Origin: Prostheceraeus crozeri
Lineage: Eukaryota > Platyhelminthes > Polycladida > Euryleptidae
Direction of reading: 5' to 3'
DNA: 64,000 nucleotides
Assembly: GCA_907163375.1 (NCBI GenBank)
Contig: CAJQUW010012890.1
Coordinates: forward strand, 62,001-126,000
The notes beneath the pieces are model-generated. The model did no database searches. It saw only the letters and a list, made by a program, of their open reading frames with translations, and was not told where the DNA came from. Shown one piece after another: positions 22,980 through 34,860 of the stretch (position 1 is its first letter; each line of letters opens with the position of its first letter). Position numbers and translations under genes: made by a program.

Positions 22980-23484
22980 ATGTGTGGCTCGTGTTATATT
23001 TTGGCCAATCCGTGCAATCTTGGCGACACTCCAGCGACTGCCCCTGAGAGAGGAAGAATGAGACAGAAAACCATCTACAATTACACATCCATCCGTTGGA
23101 AAGATGAAATGAAGACTTAAAGATAAGCCTGAGATGTAGCGTTTGGTCACCGGCGCACACTGTACATGATGAAAATATGTTGGAGAATGCCCCAATGGAC
23201 GCTACGCCCCTGCTATCTACAGTACCACATGACAACCAGAGAGGATATGGCGAAGATTGGCATACATGACACAAACGTGACAGTTAGAGTCCGTCCAGAT
23301 TTCCCCCAACGTGCCAAATTAGCTGGGGTAGGAAACACATCACAGGTCCAATGAATCTTGCGCTTCAACTGCCAACAGCCCATGTTCTACCAGTCGCTCC
23401 ATGAGATCTTGCAATCTTCAACTTCTCAGTAGAGCCATCTTCCTTGCTACCCCTGTTGTAGGGCAAGGTTCGCACAATATTCTT
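22980..23484 (-). mobile_element. LINE-R relic, zinc-knuckle region
   Basis: Minus-strand frames read WQLKRKIHWTCDVFPTPANL then LARWGKSGR, and C-x-x-C followed by NLRHILSGC. This pattern (DVLP-x-P-x-NL-x-x-WG, CPLC, LEHILSGC, GRY-x-WRHDQVL) is the region between polymerase and endonuclease in a LINE group that I associate with restriction-like endonucleases. It is colinear with the polymerase parts at 24610-25441 and 26790-27010, so all three are pieces of one element. Several frameshifts; non-functional. The downstream endonuclease is not recognisable. Confidence 0.6.
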
Positions 23485-24610
23485 TCGTAGCTTTCTTCTT
23501 TATATGCAATAGTAGAAGGCGGGAGGACCATGATTCCGATGATAGCAATAGAAAAAACCTCTCCCGAGTGAAAATTACTGCCGATGTATGACTATATAAA
23601 ATTCAATAAAATATAATTGTGCCGACGTTTCGCGTCCAGACGCTTAGTCGTGGCAGAACTAGCACAGATAATGAAAGAGTGATTTACAAAACTCTAATTC
23701 TCGTTGCAACAGTCTCGTGACGCCTGTTCATCAAAGGTTGATGGTAATTAATTAAACGAGCTTCCACCAAACTTGCCTCAACCGAATCACGCACACGCTT
23801 TAAAATTTCCACATTAAAATCGTCAATGCTATTGACATTGCTACAAATATTTCTATGATCGCTTAAAGCGTTTGAAATGTTTTTATATTTGCTACTGTTT
23901 TTGTGTTCGTTATATCTTAAATGAAATGGACGAGCAGTTTTACCGATATATTGGCCATTACAAAATTTGCAAGTGAATTGATAAATTACACAAGTCACAT
24001 CACAGACATAATAAGAAGGTAATTTGTGACATAGGTCACGATTATTGTGCTTATAGATCGGTCTATGACTGAACACATTACGGAGCTTTTTATTACCGGT
24101 ACTAACAAAATCGGTATCTAATTTGTACTTGCGAATACTGTAGTTTATTTTTCTTATAAGACTATCACTAACAAAAGGAAGTTTTGGAGCACACTTATTG
24201 GATTTTCTGTCTTTTTTGTATGTCTTTTTTATTTGATTTTTCTGAGCCATTTTTATGTCTTGTTGAGATTAACCGTTACGCAATAAATTATTTTCGCACT
24301 TACTTATTGAATTGCACTGGTACTCATTCGGTAGAAGATTGCTGTTCCTTAATTCAAGGTCTTTGAATTTTTGATTTAGGAAATTGGTTTTTACTGAATT
24401 AGGAAGCCAACTGTATTTTTTTAAAGTGTTACCAGAGGTCTTTTGTATATTTTTGGTGAACTACCTTGCAATTATCAACCCAAATACTCAAGTCAAGAAA
24501 GTTGAGAACACCATTTTTTGGAACTTCGAGAGTGAATTTAATATTGTCGTTAATAGAGTTGAAGACTTCAAGTATCTCATTGAAGATGTTATCGTTCCTC
24601 TTTATAGGCC
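23485..24610 (-). mobile_element. Penelope-like element, 5'-truncated, with GIY-YIG endonuclease
   Basis: An intact 188-codon frame at 23684-24250 encodes the C-terminal part of a Penelope protein: a CxxC-type knuckle around VCDVTCVIYQFTCKFC, then the GIY-YIG core QYIGKTARPFHLRYNEH and the helix EASLVEARLI. Upstream (24250-24610) a broken frame matches the end of the Penelope polymerase (VFNSINDNIKFTLEVPK, NFLDLSI). The non-coding tail holds ACGTTTCGCGTCCAGACGC near 23625, as in Penelope ends. It interrupts the LINE-R relic. Sequence differs clearly from the element at 43167-45273, so it is another family. Confidence 0.85.
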
Positions 24611-25441
24611 CACTTTCTTCTTTTGTAGCCTTCGCTCATTTGTGACCAAATTGTATCTCTCTTTTCCATGCCAAAACCTCTCCTGCCGTTTTGGACAACT
24701 CCTAAGACCTCTCTGAGCTTTGTCATCGAGTTGATGAAGGACATGTAGCCACATCCCACTTTCAACTGAGTGGATCTGAGCAGATAGCCTCATCACGAGA
24801 GAAAGTCAACATTGACGGCAGCCGAATATATTCCTCCCCAATAGATATCAGTGGCAATGGTAATCTTTTCTTCTTGCCATACAAAGCAGAACTGGCAAGC
24901 ATCCGCGGAACACCACGCCACTTCCGTATAATTTTGCTCACCTTGGCCTCGATTACTCGCATCTCCATCTTGGAAAGGGAGATCGCAGAAATCGCTATGC
25001 GCGACATAACCCTTGGGAACACGCCAAATTCTATCATCCAGACCTTGAACCGACCTGGTAGAGATGTTCGGTTGATCTTGTCCAGGTACTTCAATGCTGA
25101 CGCTGGTGATTGTACATCCTGGTGATGGTCAGTCAATGGAAACACATTCCATCTTCCCAAACGTTTTTCACTACTGTCTCTCGATCAATCGCATTAGGCT
25201 CGCCTCCCAGATCAACAGGTACATATGTCATCCTTTCAGCAATGATAAAGACCTATCCTTCTGTGGCCTACATTTCATCCCGCCGTACTCAACAAGTTCA
25301 CGCAACCTGTTGAGAATATCAGAGACTCGCCTGGGATCATCTTCATGACCGTCAAATCGTCCATGAAAGCCTTCATATTGCCGCTACTCCTGATAATCAT
25401 TTCCATAACCAGCACAAGCAGGATGAGAGAAATAGTGCATC
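24611..25441 (-). mobile_element. LINE-R relic, polymerase catalytic motif and thumb
   Basis: The minus strand reads GCTISLILLVLVMEMIIRSS and then AFMDDLTV (catalytic YxDD variant at about 25347-25367), CRPQKDRSLSLLKG, GRFKVWMIEFGVFPRVMSRI, KVSKIIRKWRGVPRML, SSALYGKKKRLPLP and LREVLGVVQNGRRGFG. The order matches a widespread animal LINE polymerase group. Frameshifts occur between blocks. The segment breaks off at about 24610, where the Penelope element begins, and resumes at 23484. Confidence 0.8.
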
Positions 25442-26785
25442 CATGGTGGCTAACGGTTTCCGATTTCAATTTTGCAGGACTTTTACATGATTTGTGAAGG
25501 ATTTTTAAGAAATTTGCATGATCATCATGCAGTAATCATTCATTAAGCACTTCAGTTGATGGACAATTAAAAAATAACTGATTTCTAGTATTGTTACAAC
25601 TTCCTCGGTAACGAAGCTCACATGAGAACGATCAAAAAGACGTCCTCAATGGATTGCAAGTGGCACCTAGAGCGAGTCTACGGCCTTTGTGCTTTGTGCT
25701 TTTTACCACGTTTGGCTTGTATGCTCTTCGTTGGCCCCCGACCGGCGGCGTCGGTTACTTGATTGGCTCCTAGACCGTGACCTCTTGTGTCGGCTGCTTC
25801 CAAACACCTCAGTGGCCATCTAGTTTGACGCAACTCCGTCTACGGCAGCAATCACCGACAATCGCACTTTCGTACACGTGTTTCACTTTGAAGAAAACCA
25901 CCAAGCTCACTAGGAGCTTTTGACTTTGCTGTTAGCTTCCATGGCCCCTACGGAGCCTACCTTATTGGAGATGCCATCGCAGCCTTAAGTGCAAAGCGCA
26001 CTATGTTTACCATGCTAACCCTCACTATGATCAGAGTCAACAGTCTCATAGTCTCGTGTGTGCCTACCGATGTTAACCCCGCCGATGCGCCGTCGAGAGG
26101 CCAACTTCTCACACCTATATGTGCTCTCCCCTCTTTAGCATTGTGCACCTGCCATTTCGCGGGTTCCTTTCACAGTAGGAAGGACCTCTGGGATGAGATG
26201 CGTGATCAACACCCGGTCCGGCACTAGTGGAACCGGTGGTGTCCCATCTCAGAGGTCCCTGTCAAGGCTGTCCAGGCTGAAGCGTCATCCATCTTCTGCG
26301 CACACCGCCTGCTCCTCCATCAGATATTAATCTTGACAAGCTCGGCGTCCCTCGTTTCTCTGTTGCTCATTGATGACGTCAGAGAGCTCGTTGGGACACG
26401 GACCAAAATTAGTGGATAGCTACTACATTATTAGAATGTCGCTCATTTTATAAACTGCGTGGTGTTGTACATGTTTCATCATTGTATTTTATGTGCGCGG
26501 CAAAGGCCGCGAGTCTTCTGTCAAAAACTTGTACTTTTTTGTATTGGGCTACTAAAGAAGGGGAGGGAATTCTTCCCAAATTCGCTCCATATTCCCAAAG
26601 ACTGGAAAAGTAGGTCTAGAGTAAGTCCAATTAATATTCCCAGGAACAATTAATAGAAATAGATCATTTAAAAAACACTTCTTTTGAATAATGTAGCTTT
26701 TTTGAAGGATCGACTACCATCTTGCAGGACATTTGCATGATTTTTGCAGGTCTAACTATTTTTCAGGATTTTTGTATGATGTCCT
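25442..26785 (+). mobile_element. Insertion with RNase H-like retroelement fragment
   Basis: This 1.34 kb segment interrupts LINE-R and is bounded by the 7 bp direct repeat GTGCATC (25435-25441 and 26786-26792). Inside, the plus strand has AAITDNRTFVHVF near 25850 and CVPTDVNPADAPSRGQLL near 26060-26115. The T-D-N and N-P-A-D-x-x-S-R motifs are typical of retroelement RNase H domains (DIRS- or LTR-type). The frames are broken and no polymerase or integrase is visible. The ends carry GCAGGACTTTT/GCAGGACATTT words but no clear LTR. Confidence 0.55.
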
Positions 26786-26789
26786 GTGC

Positions 26790-27010
26790 ATCGCAATGCA
26801 ATTCTTCTTTCTAGCCGACATGTAATTAGTCACATTGTTATTGGTACAGAAACGGAAGCGGAATGTATCGTAACAGCTGGTAATGCTTTCATTTAGCATT
26901 TGAGGCACGTGGAAAGAGTCAAGGGCGAACTGAATGATTCTATGAGGCACTGATCCATAGGCGTAGGTCAAATCACCTATCCTCAAGCTTCGCCTGATTT
27001 TGTAGAAGCA
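26790..27010 (-). mobile_element. LINE-R relic, polymerase motif A
   Basis: The minus strand reads LRIGDLTYAYGSVPHRIIQF and then ALDSFHVPQML, ending at CIAM. The D-x-x-x-AYGSVPH block is motif A of the same LINE polymerase group. The IAM-GCTIS block, which follows in intact elements, resumes across the insertion at 25441. Confidence 0.75.
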
Positions 27011-27454
27011 AATTAAGAGTCAGAAAGATTTTTGAAATTGTTAAATAATCTATGTTTGTACACTTAACTGCAGTAGTTTTTTTTAATCGAATCAAATATA
27101 TGCACTCAATTGGTAAATAAATGTGGTTCTCATTAGGTTGGAAACAAATTCGTTCCTTACACAGATATTTACATGATGCTTGGTAGCAGGATCGGTTCAA
27201 CCAATCATAAGTTATGCTTTCTACGTCATGCTGAATTTTACCCTCATGACCTATGCCAGGACTATATACTTTATTCTCTGGTGGCTACCACTTGCCTTTT
27301 CTTGACTTTTACTGCTAGTCTTGAAATCCCCGTGTATTGCACAAACTGCGCTTGCGCCCAGCGGTAGAAATGCAAACCCAATATCTAAAAGATGTCAATG
27401 AGAATACAAGTCCTACATAGCATTTTTTGATCATGCAATAGCAGAAAGTTGTTC

Positions 27455-27640
27455 TCAGACCTGAACAGTTAAAGAACAAAAATTCCTTTCCAGGCGTCCA
27501 CGCTGCTTACCGCCATACAAGAGCTCTTCAGGTAGTTTCGGCATTTCGAGCCGCACCGACCAGCCCATAAAGACCAAAGCACAGCGTCTACGGCTGACAA
27601 GGAATTTTTGTGCTTAAATTGTTCAAGTCTAAGCCTCTAT
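27455..27640. repeat. Inverted repeat with roughly 50 bp arms and GC-rich loop
   Basis: Left arm CAGACCTGAACAGTTAAAG...CACGCTG (27455-27510) and right arm CAGCGTCTACGG...AAGTCTAAG (27586-27640) are imperfect inverted copies sharing CAAAAATTCCTT. The 75 bp loop is richer in GC than its surroundings. Its nature is unknown; it could be a small foldback element or a structured RNA. Confidence 0.55.
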
Positions 27641-27887
27641 CTGAGGCTCTGAGGACTTCTTTCTATTCTAGGCGAACTGGCACTCCGCAATCTTTACCAA
27701 TAGAAATACAAATCTGCTCCCCAATAGAAACCTAATTAAAAATGTCATTAAGAATATAAGCCCTGGGCTTTTATAAAAAAATACACGACAGGAATAATGT
27801 CAAAATATCATTTTCCGATAAAGTGATTATTGACATCAACTTATCCGATGTGCATACACGCACACGGTATCTTAAGCGTGCCTGCAT

Positions 27888-27905
27888 CACACACACACAC
27901 ACACA
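27888..27905. repeat. CA microsatellite
   Basis: A short uninterrupted (CA)n run of about nine units. Confidence 0.9.
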
Positions 27906-28755
27906 ACAGCTCCTTCGTGCATACATCAGACGACTAGTTAATATGAAAAAAATTGTCATCAAGTCTCAAGGTCAGAAAAATGAAATTATACAAGGAAGTT
28001 TTCGTCTGTCGGCTGAGAAGCTTGCATGAATAAATATGTCATCAATATAAATCAGTACCACATGCACCGACGATTAAGTCTTACAAAATGCATATTTTGT
28101 ACAAAATTGTCAGAATTTAATTTTTTAATAATGCATACGGCTGAGAACAACGGATTTAATAGCAGCTACGACCAACAACAGACGAAATATAGTGTAAGGT
28201 ACCGATCTTTGATCTGTAACACATTAACAGGTATTATTGAAAGTTAATTGAATTTCAGCTAATTGATTTTCCAATTTCAATAAATTTATTGCTCACGAAT
28301 GCCAATTTCAATTAGTTGATTGGAAAGAACAATTAAATTGAAATCAAATTTTAATAATCCTTGCCAGTGGTCCCACGCGACAAATTTCTACTTTTACACA
28401 GGCCGAGTAAATTTACGCAGGGAGACAATTGCGAATATCTGATTAATGAAAGCACAGTATAGTCTACACAGAAATTCAATGCTATTATTACCTTCATGCC
28501 TGGATGCGATAAATTTATATTACATATAGACTTTATATGTCAGAAAACTGTATAAATACAAAAAGTGTGAAAATAGCATGTTAATTATGTGAATAAAAGA
28601 AAAGCCGTACTATTTATCGGAATAAGCTCTTAAATTTTCGCCTACTCAAGCCACATCAGTGGATAGAAATCTATAAAAAATTCTATAATTTTCCCCCAAA
28701 AATTGATGTTTTGAGTATTGAAAATTGTGGTAACATGTGAGACATGGGCTTTCCT
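27906..28755. other. Intergenic stretch, AT-rich
   Basis: No gene recognised. The 28245-28370 part repeats AATTGATTT/CAATTTCAAT words in both orientations and may be the edge of a decayed element. Confidence 0.4.
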
Positions 28756-28759
28756 GAAC

Positions 28760-29440
28760 ACTTAACCCTCACCTTGAAACCAATGCTATTGGGGATGATC
28801 GACCAGTTAGAAACTATGTATTTGAAGACAGATGCATTTTATATCCCCATTTATTCAGCATCTACTACTCATAGAATATCATGAGAAAGGTACCACATCG
28901 TTTTGAAAGGAGTGTCTCCGTTGGTGAACACCATATAAGTAACCTCACATATGCTGACGACATTGCTCATAGCGGGCAGTATGAGGGAGCTGTAGTAATT
29001 GGTGAACAGAGTAAGAATTGAAAGCGAAAGAACCGGATTGCTACTTAATGCAAAGAAGACGAAAACAATGAAAACTCAAAGAAGGAATGCGAATGGAAAT
29101 GTTAGTGATATGGTTATCAAAGACAAAATCAACAGTCAACCTGCTGAAAATGTTGCACAGGTCACTTATCTTGATGGTGTTTTCACAGTCAATTATGACA
29201 GCAGTAAGAAAACTGGCATTGATTGGTTGTCCAGTGTAGCACCAGCTATGATAAAACTCTGCTATAGTAGAGTGGTGCATGGACCAATGGCAAGTTGGTG
29301 ACCCAAAACCCGCTACTGTGACGAACTGAATAACCTGTACGGCATGTTTATACTGGCGGCTGCGCACGTAGCTCAACATAGGAGCAGATGGAGCGGAGAA
29401 CAATTTTGTGTAGGGCCACAGCTGATGGCGACCGACCAAT
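28760..29440 (+). mobile_element. LINE polymerase relic with YADD motif
   Basis: HHISNLTYADDIAHSG contains the catalytic YADD (28950-28961). After a frame change, VNRVRIESERTGLLLNAKKT follows (the ERTGL-x-x-N-x-KKTK block), then VAQVTYLDGVFT and, near 29370, AAAHVAQHRSRWSGE, the A-x-x-R-x-x-W tail. At least two frameshifts; a dead fragment of another LINE family. Confidence 0.75.
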
Positions 29441-29831
29441 GCATCAATGAATTTGTTGGATAAACGATTTGCTTTGATCAGTTATCGCATGATAACGTCA
29501 AGGAAATGTTGGGAATATGTCTGATTGGATTGGAAAAGTTAAGTCATGCTAAATACAACTCAAATAGAGACTTTTGAAGATATATGAAAGCTACAAATAG
29601 TCTGCTAGACTCTCAGCTATATATTGAGCAAGAATAAACAGTAGCTCCTTATCCAAATAAATGAATGTACCGAAAATACTATGAGGCATGACAATTAATC
29701 CACATTTCGACTTAGGATTCACTAATTGTAGCATGCAACTGACAGTATTACATCATAAATCTGTTAAGCAGTGTTAACAGGTTATTGCCATTATTCATAT
29801 GATAATTACATACATGTAGATAGATTCGCAG

Positions 29832-30395
29832 ATGAATGAGCATGATAACCATAACTTCATTTTGTATTTTACATCTGACCTTCAATGGGATTGTCAGTTT
29901 TCTCATGTACATAAGATGTGTCGTAGCATGTCGTTTGTAAAAAGACTTAAGACAAACTCTAACCACTCGGATATTATCTGGCAAGCTTATTTAGGTTTTG
30001 TGTTTTGCCATCTGCCATATTGTTGGCCAATCATGTGTGACATCAGTTGTAAATTTTTTAAAAAATTTGAACAGATTGACCGTTTAGCAATGAAATGGGC
30101 TAATGTGAAGAATATTCCCTGCTTGAGAAGCAGATTGGATAAGTCATGCAAAAAACTTATTTGTAACATCTCAAAATCCAAATCTGCGCATCCTCTGTGC
30201 CAATTTTTTATTGTTCGTGATAATTTGAATAATATGAGGCGAAAACGAATCCTTCTGCCTCTACAACACAGGTCCTCTTTGTATAATAAGTCTTTTATCA
30301 AATACTCTTGTTTATCGTGATTTCTTTTGTGTAAGATTTTTGTGTCACATACCGCTCTCGTATTGAAGTCAATAAAGTGATTATTATTATCATTT
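29832..30395 (+). mobile_element. LINE 3' end with intact C-terminal frame and ATT tail
   Basis: A 162-codon open frame encodes LYFTSDLQWDCQFSHVHKMC, FVKRLKTNS, IIWQAYLGFVFCHLPYCWP and FKKFEQIDRLAMKWA. This is the C-terminal polymerase region of an APE-type LINE (LGV-x-F, W-x-x-HFSHV, then the Y-x-x-L-x-YCWP block). About 70 bp after the stop, TCAATAAAG is followed by ATTATTATTATC, which looks like the 3' tail of the element. It is 5'-truncated, as expected of LINE insertion, and its unbroken frame marks it as one of the younger LINE copies here. Confidence 0.78.
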
Positions 30396-30399
30396 TGTC

Positions 30400-32440
30400 A
30401 GTGGTCTATAAGTCAATTGAATTTGTTAAAATGCCTATACCAAATTTGTAAGAAATTGACTAAAAAGCTTGATTTTCAAAAAGTACCGTGCTTTGAATTA
30501 GACTTAAAAATCAAATTTTTGACGTTCCCGCCGGCCAAGTTTGACAAAATGGATAGGTTATCAGAAATGCTACAAGTCACGCAAAACTATAAAAACCGAC
30601 TTCATCTTTAGCCGATTTCATGGACAACACACAACAGAAATCATAGAGGCCCGCTTGCTTCTTTTCCTTCGAACTCTATGATTTCCATCATTAGTACAGA
30701 GATATCATTTTGTTTCTCTCTCTATACTACTCAACCATGTATGAATTTTGAATAATGTCTCCCTGTAAAATCCTTCCTTCTGTTGATCACCAAAGAACTG
30801 GTCGAAATATATGAAGGTTTATAACAGCAACAAAAAATGTATATTTTACGATAGTTGGGTTCCTAACTTAGATATATAACAAAAATTCAATTTACGTAGC
30901 GTTTCCACTTTTTACCCCATTTACGCTAAAAATCCCGATTTACGCAGGCGTAGGACCAATGATTCCTGCATGCTCATGGTGCCGTGATGAATAATGTTTT
31001 CCAACCGAACTATCCGTCCGATTACCAAAAATCCTACCTACTATGAAAGAACTATTGAAGAAATTTCTGATATGTGTTATTCACATTGAAATGAACTTTC
31101 GCATTTTTTTATTATGCACCGTTTAGTTTCAGAATGAGGTGAAATCGATTGATTGTTGATTTATGTAAAATCATGCAAAGAAGTCAAAACCATAAATTCA
31201 AACAAAAATATCTGCAGATTGATGTGAGCGAGATAATTCTAAAAACGTATGAAAGGTTAGATGTGAAGTCATTGTAAATGATTGCAAATCTGCAAATACA
31301 ACAGCATGTGCCTCATCCATTCCAACTTGAAGAGGATGATTTTTTATCCATAATTTTTAAGTTATATTGCTTATTTTTACCAAAGAATTAGTCCAGGCAA
31401 TCTACAACGAATTACACTGTGACCCGCCACAAATTGCAATAGTTTCAAGAGTGGTTTTATCTTGTAGAGAAAAAAATCCTTTATCAACATCAAAAATCTT
31501 GGAAAATCTAGTCAGTGGGACACCTTGAACTTTCCACTTGAAGTCACGAGTCTTTTCGAAATACACAATCATGTTTACTCCAATAAAGTCGCAGATATAG
31601 ATCTGTGACATCTGTAACAGCCAATCAAAATGAAACGCTGTAGCTTTCTCTCACTAACTGCATTTACCTTTCGCAATTGGCTCTCACCAAAATCAGCCAT
31701 GTTTTCTGAATTATGTCCTTTTCAAGCGGCTAGATTTCTCAGTCACTAGTTCAACAATACTTGTGAGTATCTGCAGATGCAAACGGATGCAGATTTCTAC
31801 AAGTTAAGCCACAAATCTTCGAGTTTGACGATGAATAAACGGTTACTTTCTGCAACTACCGTCTTCTGAAAACGCAAAGCTGTTCAAGCCGCTAGGTCGA
31901 AAACGCGCTTATGCACCCTTGTCTTGTAGATAACTTTCATCGGTACCTGTAGGGTGCAAACTGATAAAGATTCGTACAACATAGGACGCAAATTTTCATT
32001 TTTTCCATCAATGAGCGAAGGACTTTTGCAAATACTCTCATGTGAATATGCATAGAAATACAAGTATCTCTATCAAAAAACACGTTTCTCCACACTTATC
32101 ATATAATACACATTCTGAAGTACCTTTAGATGTAAATTGATGCAAATTTGACGACGGCAAAGGAAAAATCTGGGTATATTTCTATCAGCAAAACATCCAT
32201 ATTATTACTTCAATACCAAAACGCATGCAATCGCACAGAATGATCGACTTTGAATCAGATTACTGCTTCTGCAACAAAAAGCTGAAGAAGACAAGCAGGA
32301 TTATGACATCTCAATTTTCATCTATAGACTTGAAATACTATGCGTTTTCATGAGAGAGTAGCTGATGAAGAGGATGTTTTGGTCATAGAAATACACCCAG
32401 ATTTTTCTCTTTGGTCTAGGACTTCTTCTTTGCAATAATT
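30400..32440. other. Intergenic stretch, nothing recognised
   Basis: Only short open frames. The longest plausible one (69 codons, minus, 31402-31611; starts MSQIYICDFIGVNMIVYFEK) has ordinary composition but no known motif and no clear splice sites. A run of ATTTACGC-like words occurs at 30895-30950. Confidence 0.5.
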
Positions 32441-32445
32441 GAAGC

Positions 32446-32632
32446 TTTAACGTCACTGCTCTCCCTTTTTGGAGGCTTGGACGGTGCTGACATAGTTAGA
32501 CTTTTCTGGAGCGCTGTGGTACTTTCATTACGGATGCCCTTCCTTCCGACTTGTAATGACACTTTTGGGACTCGACCTCTGGACCAAAAGATCGCTAGGC
32601 CAAGCACTTAACCACTGCGCATTGGAGACCAC
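32446..32632 (-). mobile_element. SINE-A copy 4
   Basis: On the minus strand: GTGGTTAAGTGCTTGGCC (box A partly lost), AGAGGTCGAGTCCC (box B), GTGTCATTACAAGTCGGAAG, GGAAGGGCATCCG, and the end TGACGTTAAA. Near full length. Confidence 0.82.
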
Positions 32633-33129
32633 ACATTTCTAGAGCAATATTTCTGCAAATTCTCAATGCCTTACAGCATCCTTCAATCAAGTCAAATCTA
32701 CGAGCTGGGCTATCCTTTCAGCTTTCAAAATCACCCTGACTTCGAAAATGCTGGTATAGTCGCAGCTAACATACTCAGTCAAAATATCAACAGCATCATG
32801 ACCAAATTATAAAAATGAAGACGCAGAATCATACAACTTTTCTAGGCACTGAAAACTCGAGCCCACGAATTTCATGTGCACTCGGCAATCCTGTTGCATG
32901 CAATTTTAGCTTGCCATCAAACTTATTTCAATTGTGTGGAAAATGTTTTCGCACGAGCACTATCTATTTGAACTGTAACTGGTGCTGATATTTTTTGGAC
33001 AATCAGACAACTGATAAGATGATCAGCCTTCAGCTTTAAAATCACGGTTCTTTTGCGGAATTTTCTCCCCTGACACAGCTATGAGCCATGAACGAAGCTA
33101 GGGGTTGCTCAATGAAACATTAATAATTT

Positions 33130-33800
33130 GTATTACTTTAAATAGATAAAAGGAAAAAACAGACCTTCTACTCTGATTAAGCTGTCCCCATCAGAAACCT
33201 GTTCACACGCCTCTTGGAAGTATCAAGATTGTATTGGTCAGAGAAAGTGGTCTGGGGAAGCTGATTCCAAAGCTGCGCCGTGCGAACAAAGATGCTTTTT
33301 GAGCGACTCACAGTGCGTGCGCGTTCTAAGATTACGCATAATAGCATCTGAGTGCATTAGCTCTGCGTGTGCATCTGGAGATCTTCGATTTCGGTACGCA
33401 CTCATTTACTGCAGAGCTGCTTCTACCGAAATAGCATCTATAGAAGAGACTGAGTGAAGCAACATCACGTCTGATGGAGAGCGGTTGCAACCCGCTAGCA
33501 AGCTCTTCACCCATAAGATTCTTGACACGTTTCTCAACCCGTTCGAGGAGATTAAGATGTGTTTGTGGGGCGCTGGTACACAGATGACAACAGTACTCCA
33601 TCAGAGGACGAATAGTGGAAGATAGCAGACAGTCTGTGGTACCAACAGCTGGCTGTTGGCACGATAGAGACTACGATGTATTGAGCTGCCTGATTGCTAA
33701 TGGACTGGATGTACGGTTTCCATGGCAAATCTTTCGATGATGACTTTGACATGAGAGTCCTGGGCTGATGGAACAAAGATACATGTATAATCCATTATGA
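33130..33800 (-). mobile_element. LINE (jockey/CR1-type) C-terminal relic
   Basis: In order on the minus strand: KDLPWKPYIQSISNQAAQ (33680-33735), then after frame changes MEYCCHLCTSAPQTHLNLLE, RRDVASLSLFYRCYFGRSS and VNECVP, and finally RTVSRSKSIFVRTAQLWNQL and RRVNRFLMG before a stop near 33190. This is the full tail of an APE-type LINE polymerase, at least two frameshifts old. The relic at 5975-6150 belongs to the same family. Confidence 0.82.
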
Positions 33801-34539
33801 CTAATTTCTCAATCTTGGGGTGGATCCATATTGAGGTGTACTGCAGTGGGCGTAACGCACGCTTATCGAATAGACGGAAAATTAGTAGTAGGGAAAAGTG
33901 GGTACGGAGAGCTATCAATGATGTTAATTACACATAGATAATTCGAGTAGGGTTTGTTAAATCAGCTTTTGCAACGTTTCCGGAACTTCATTTCTAGGAA
34001 AACATGGCAGTAAGTACATCACGGTCATGTAAAGAAAACCAGTGGTAAAGTATAGGAAGAACTATGCATTAAAAACGCAAATGCGAAGTCTTATCCTTAG
34101 TCACGATACCTAACAGTGTAACCTTCCAGAACTCTCTTGTAGGCCTATATAACGAGATGTAATTCATGAGAGACATAGTACAGCAGACAAAACATTCGAA
34201 TTCTAATTAGCATGTTAACATGCCACGACTTAATCACTAGCTTTAGTTAGGCTATGTTAATCGTAGTGATGCAACAGGCCTACTCCTGCATTACAATTCA
34301 ATCAACACAACATTGGCTCATTATTTGGCATAGGCCTACCACATATTCAAATAGAACAAATGTGAAAGTTAAGAATAAATAAATAATTAAACGGAAGTAA
34401 CTTCCATGACCAATAAAATAAAAAGTTCCAGAGCCTGCTGAAACCCAACCCCCTACCCTTTTATTTTATATTGGATATTTTGGCGAATCTCGTGACCCAA
34501 CAAATTTCGTCCGAAATAGACGGAAATCCGTCTATAGAC

Positions 34540-34860
34540 GGAAAATTACGCTCACTGGTGTACTGTCAACAGCCCAAGATCCAACCTTGCGCAACTCTAA
34601 GTGGATTGAATTCCAAATTGTGGTCTTCTTCAAATGATCTTCAACAAAAAATGACGAAAACTAAAGCTATTTGTATTAGCAAGAAGTGTCTCAGCCTGCA
34701 TTCCATTTCCTCTCCCAATGGTCACAGAAAAGAAGATTTTAGGTGCTACATGGTGCGAGAGTTTGAGTTTGAGTATTCCTTCGTGTAATGTCTTCAAAAT
34801 TTGCCCAAGGCGCTTGCACTCGTACATGATAAAAATATTAAGGTTTTTTGAACCAAAATG
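34540..34860 (+). mobile_element. LINE polymerase relic
   Basis: The plus strand reads LWSSSNDLQQKMTKTKAICI, matching the W-x-x-x-N-x-L-x-x-N-x-x-KTK-x-x-x-ISKK block. After a frameshift it continues as LGATWCESLSLSIPSCNVFK and KICPRRLHS (LGV-x-x-x-x-L-x-x-x-x-H-x-x-x-x-x-K-x-x-x-RL block). About 100 codons survive. Confidence 0.62.

Noticed and set aside
22736-22981. Endonuclease domain of the LINE-R relic
   Set aside because: Position fits, but no catalytic or DNA-binding motif of a restriction-like endonuclease can be seen.
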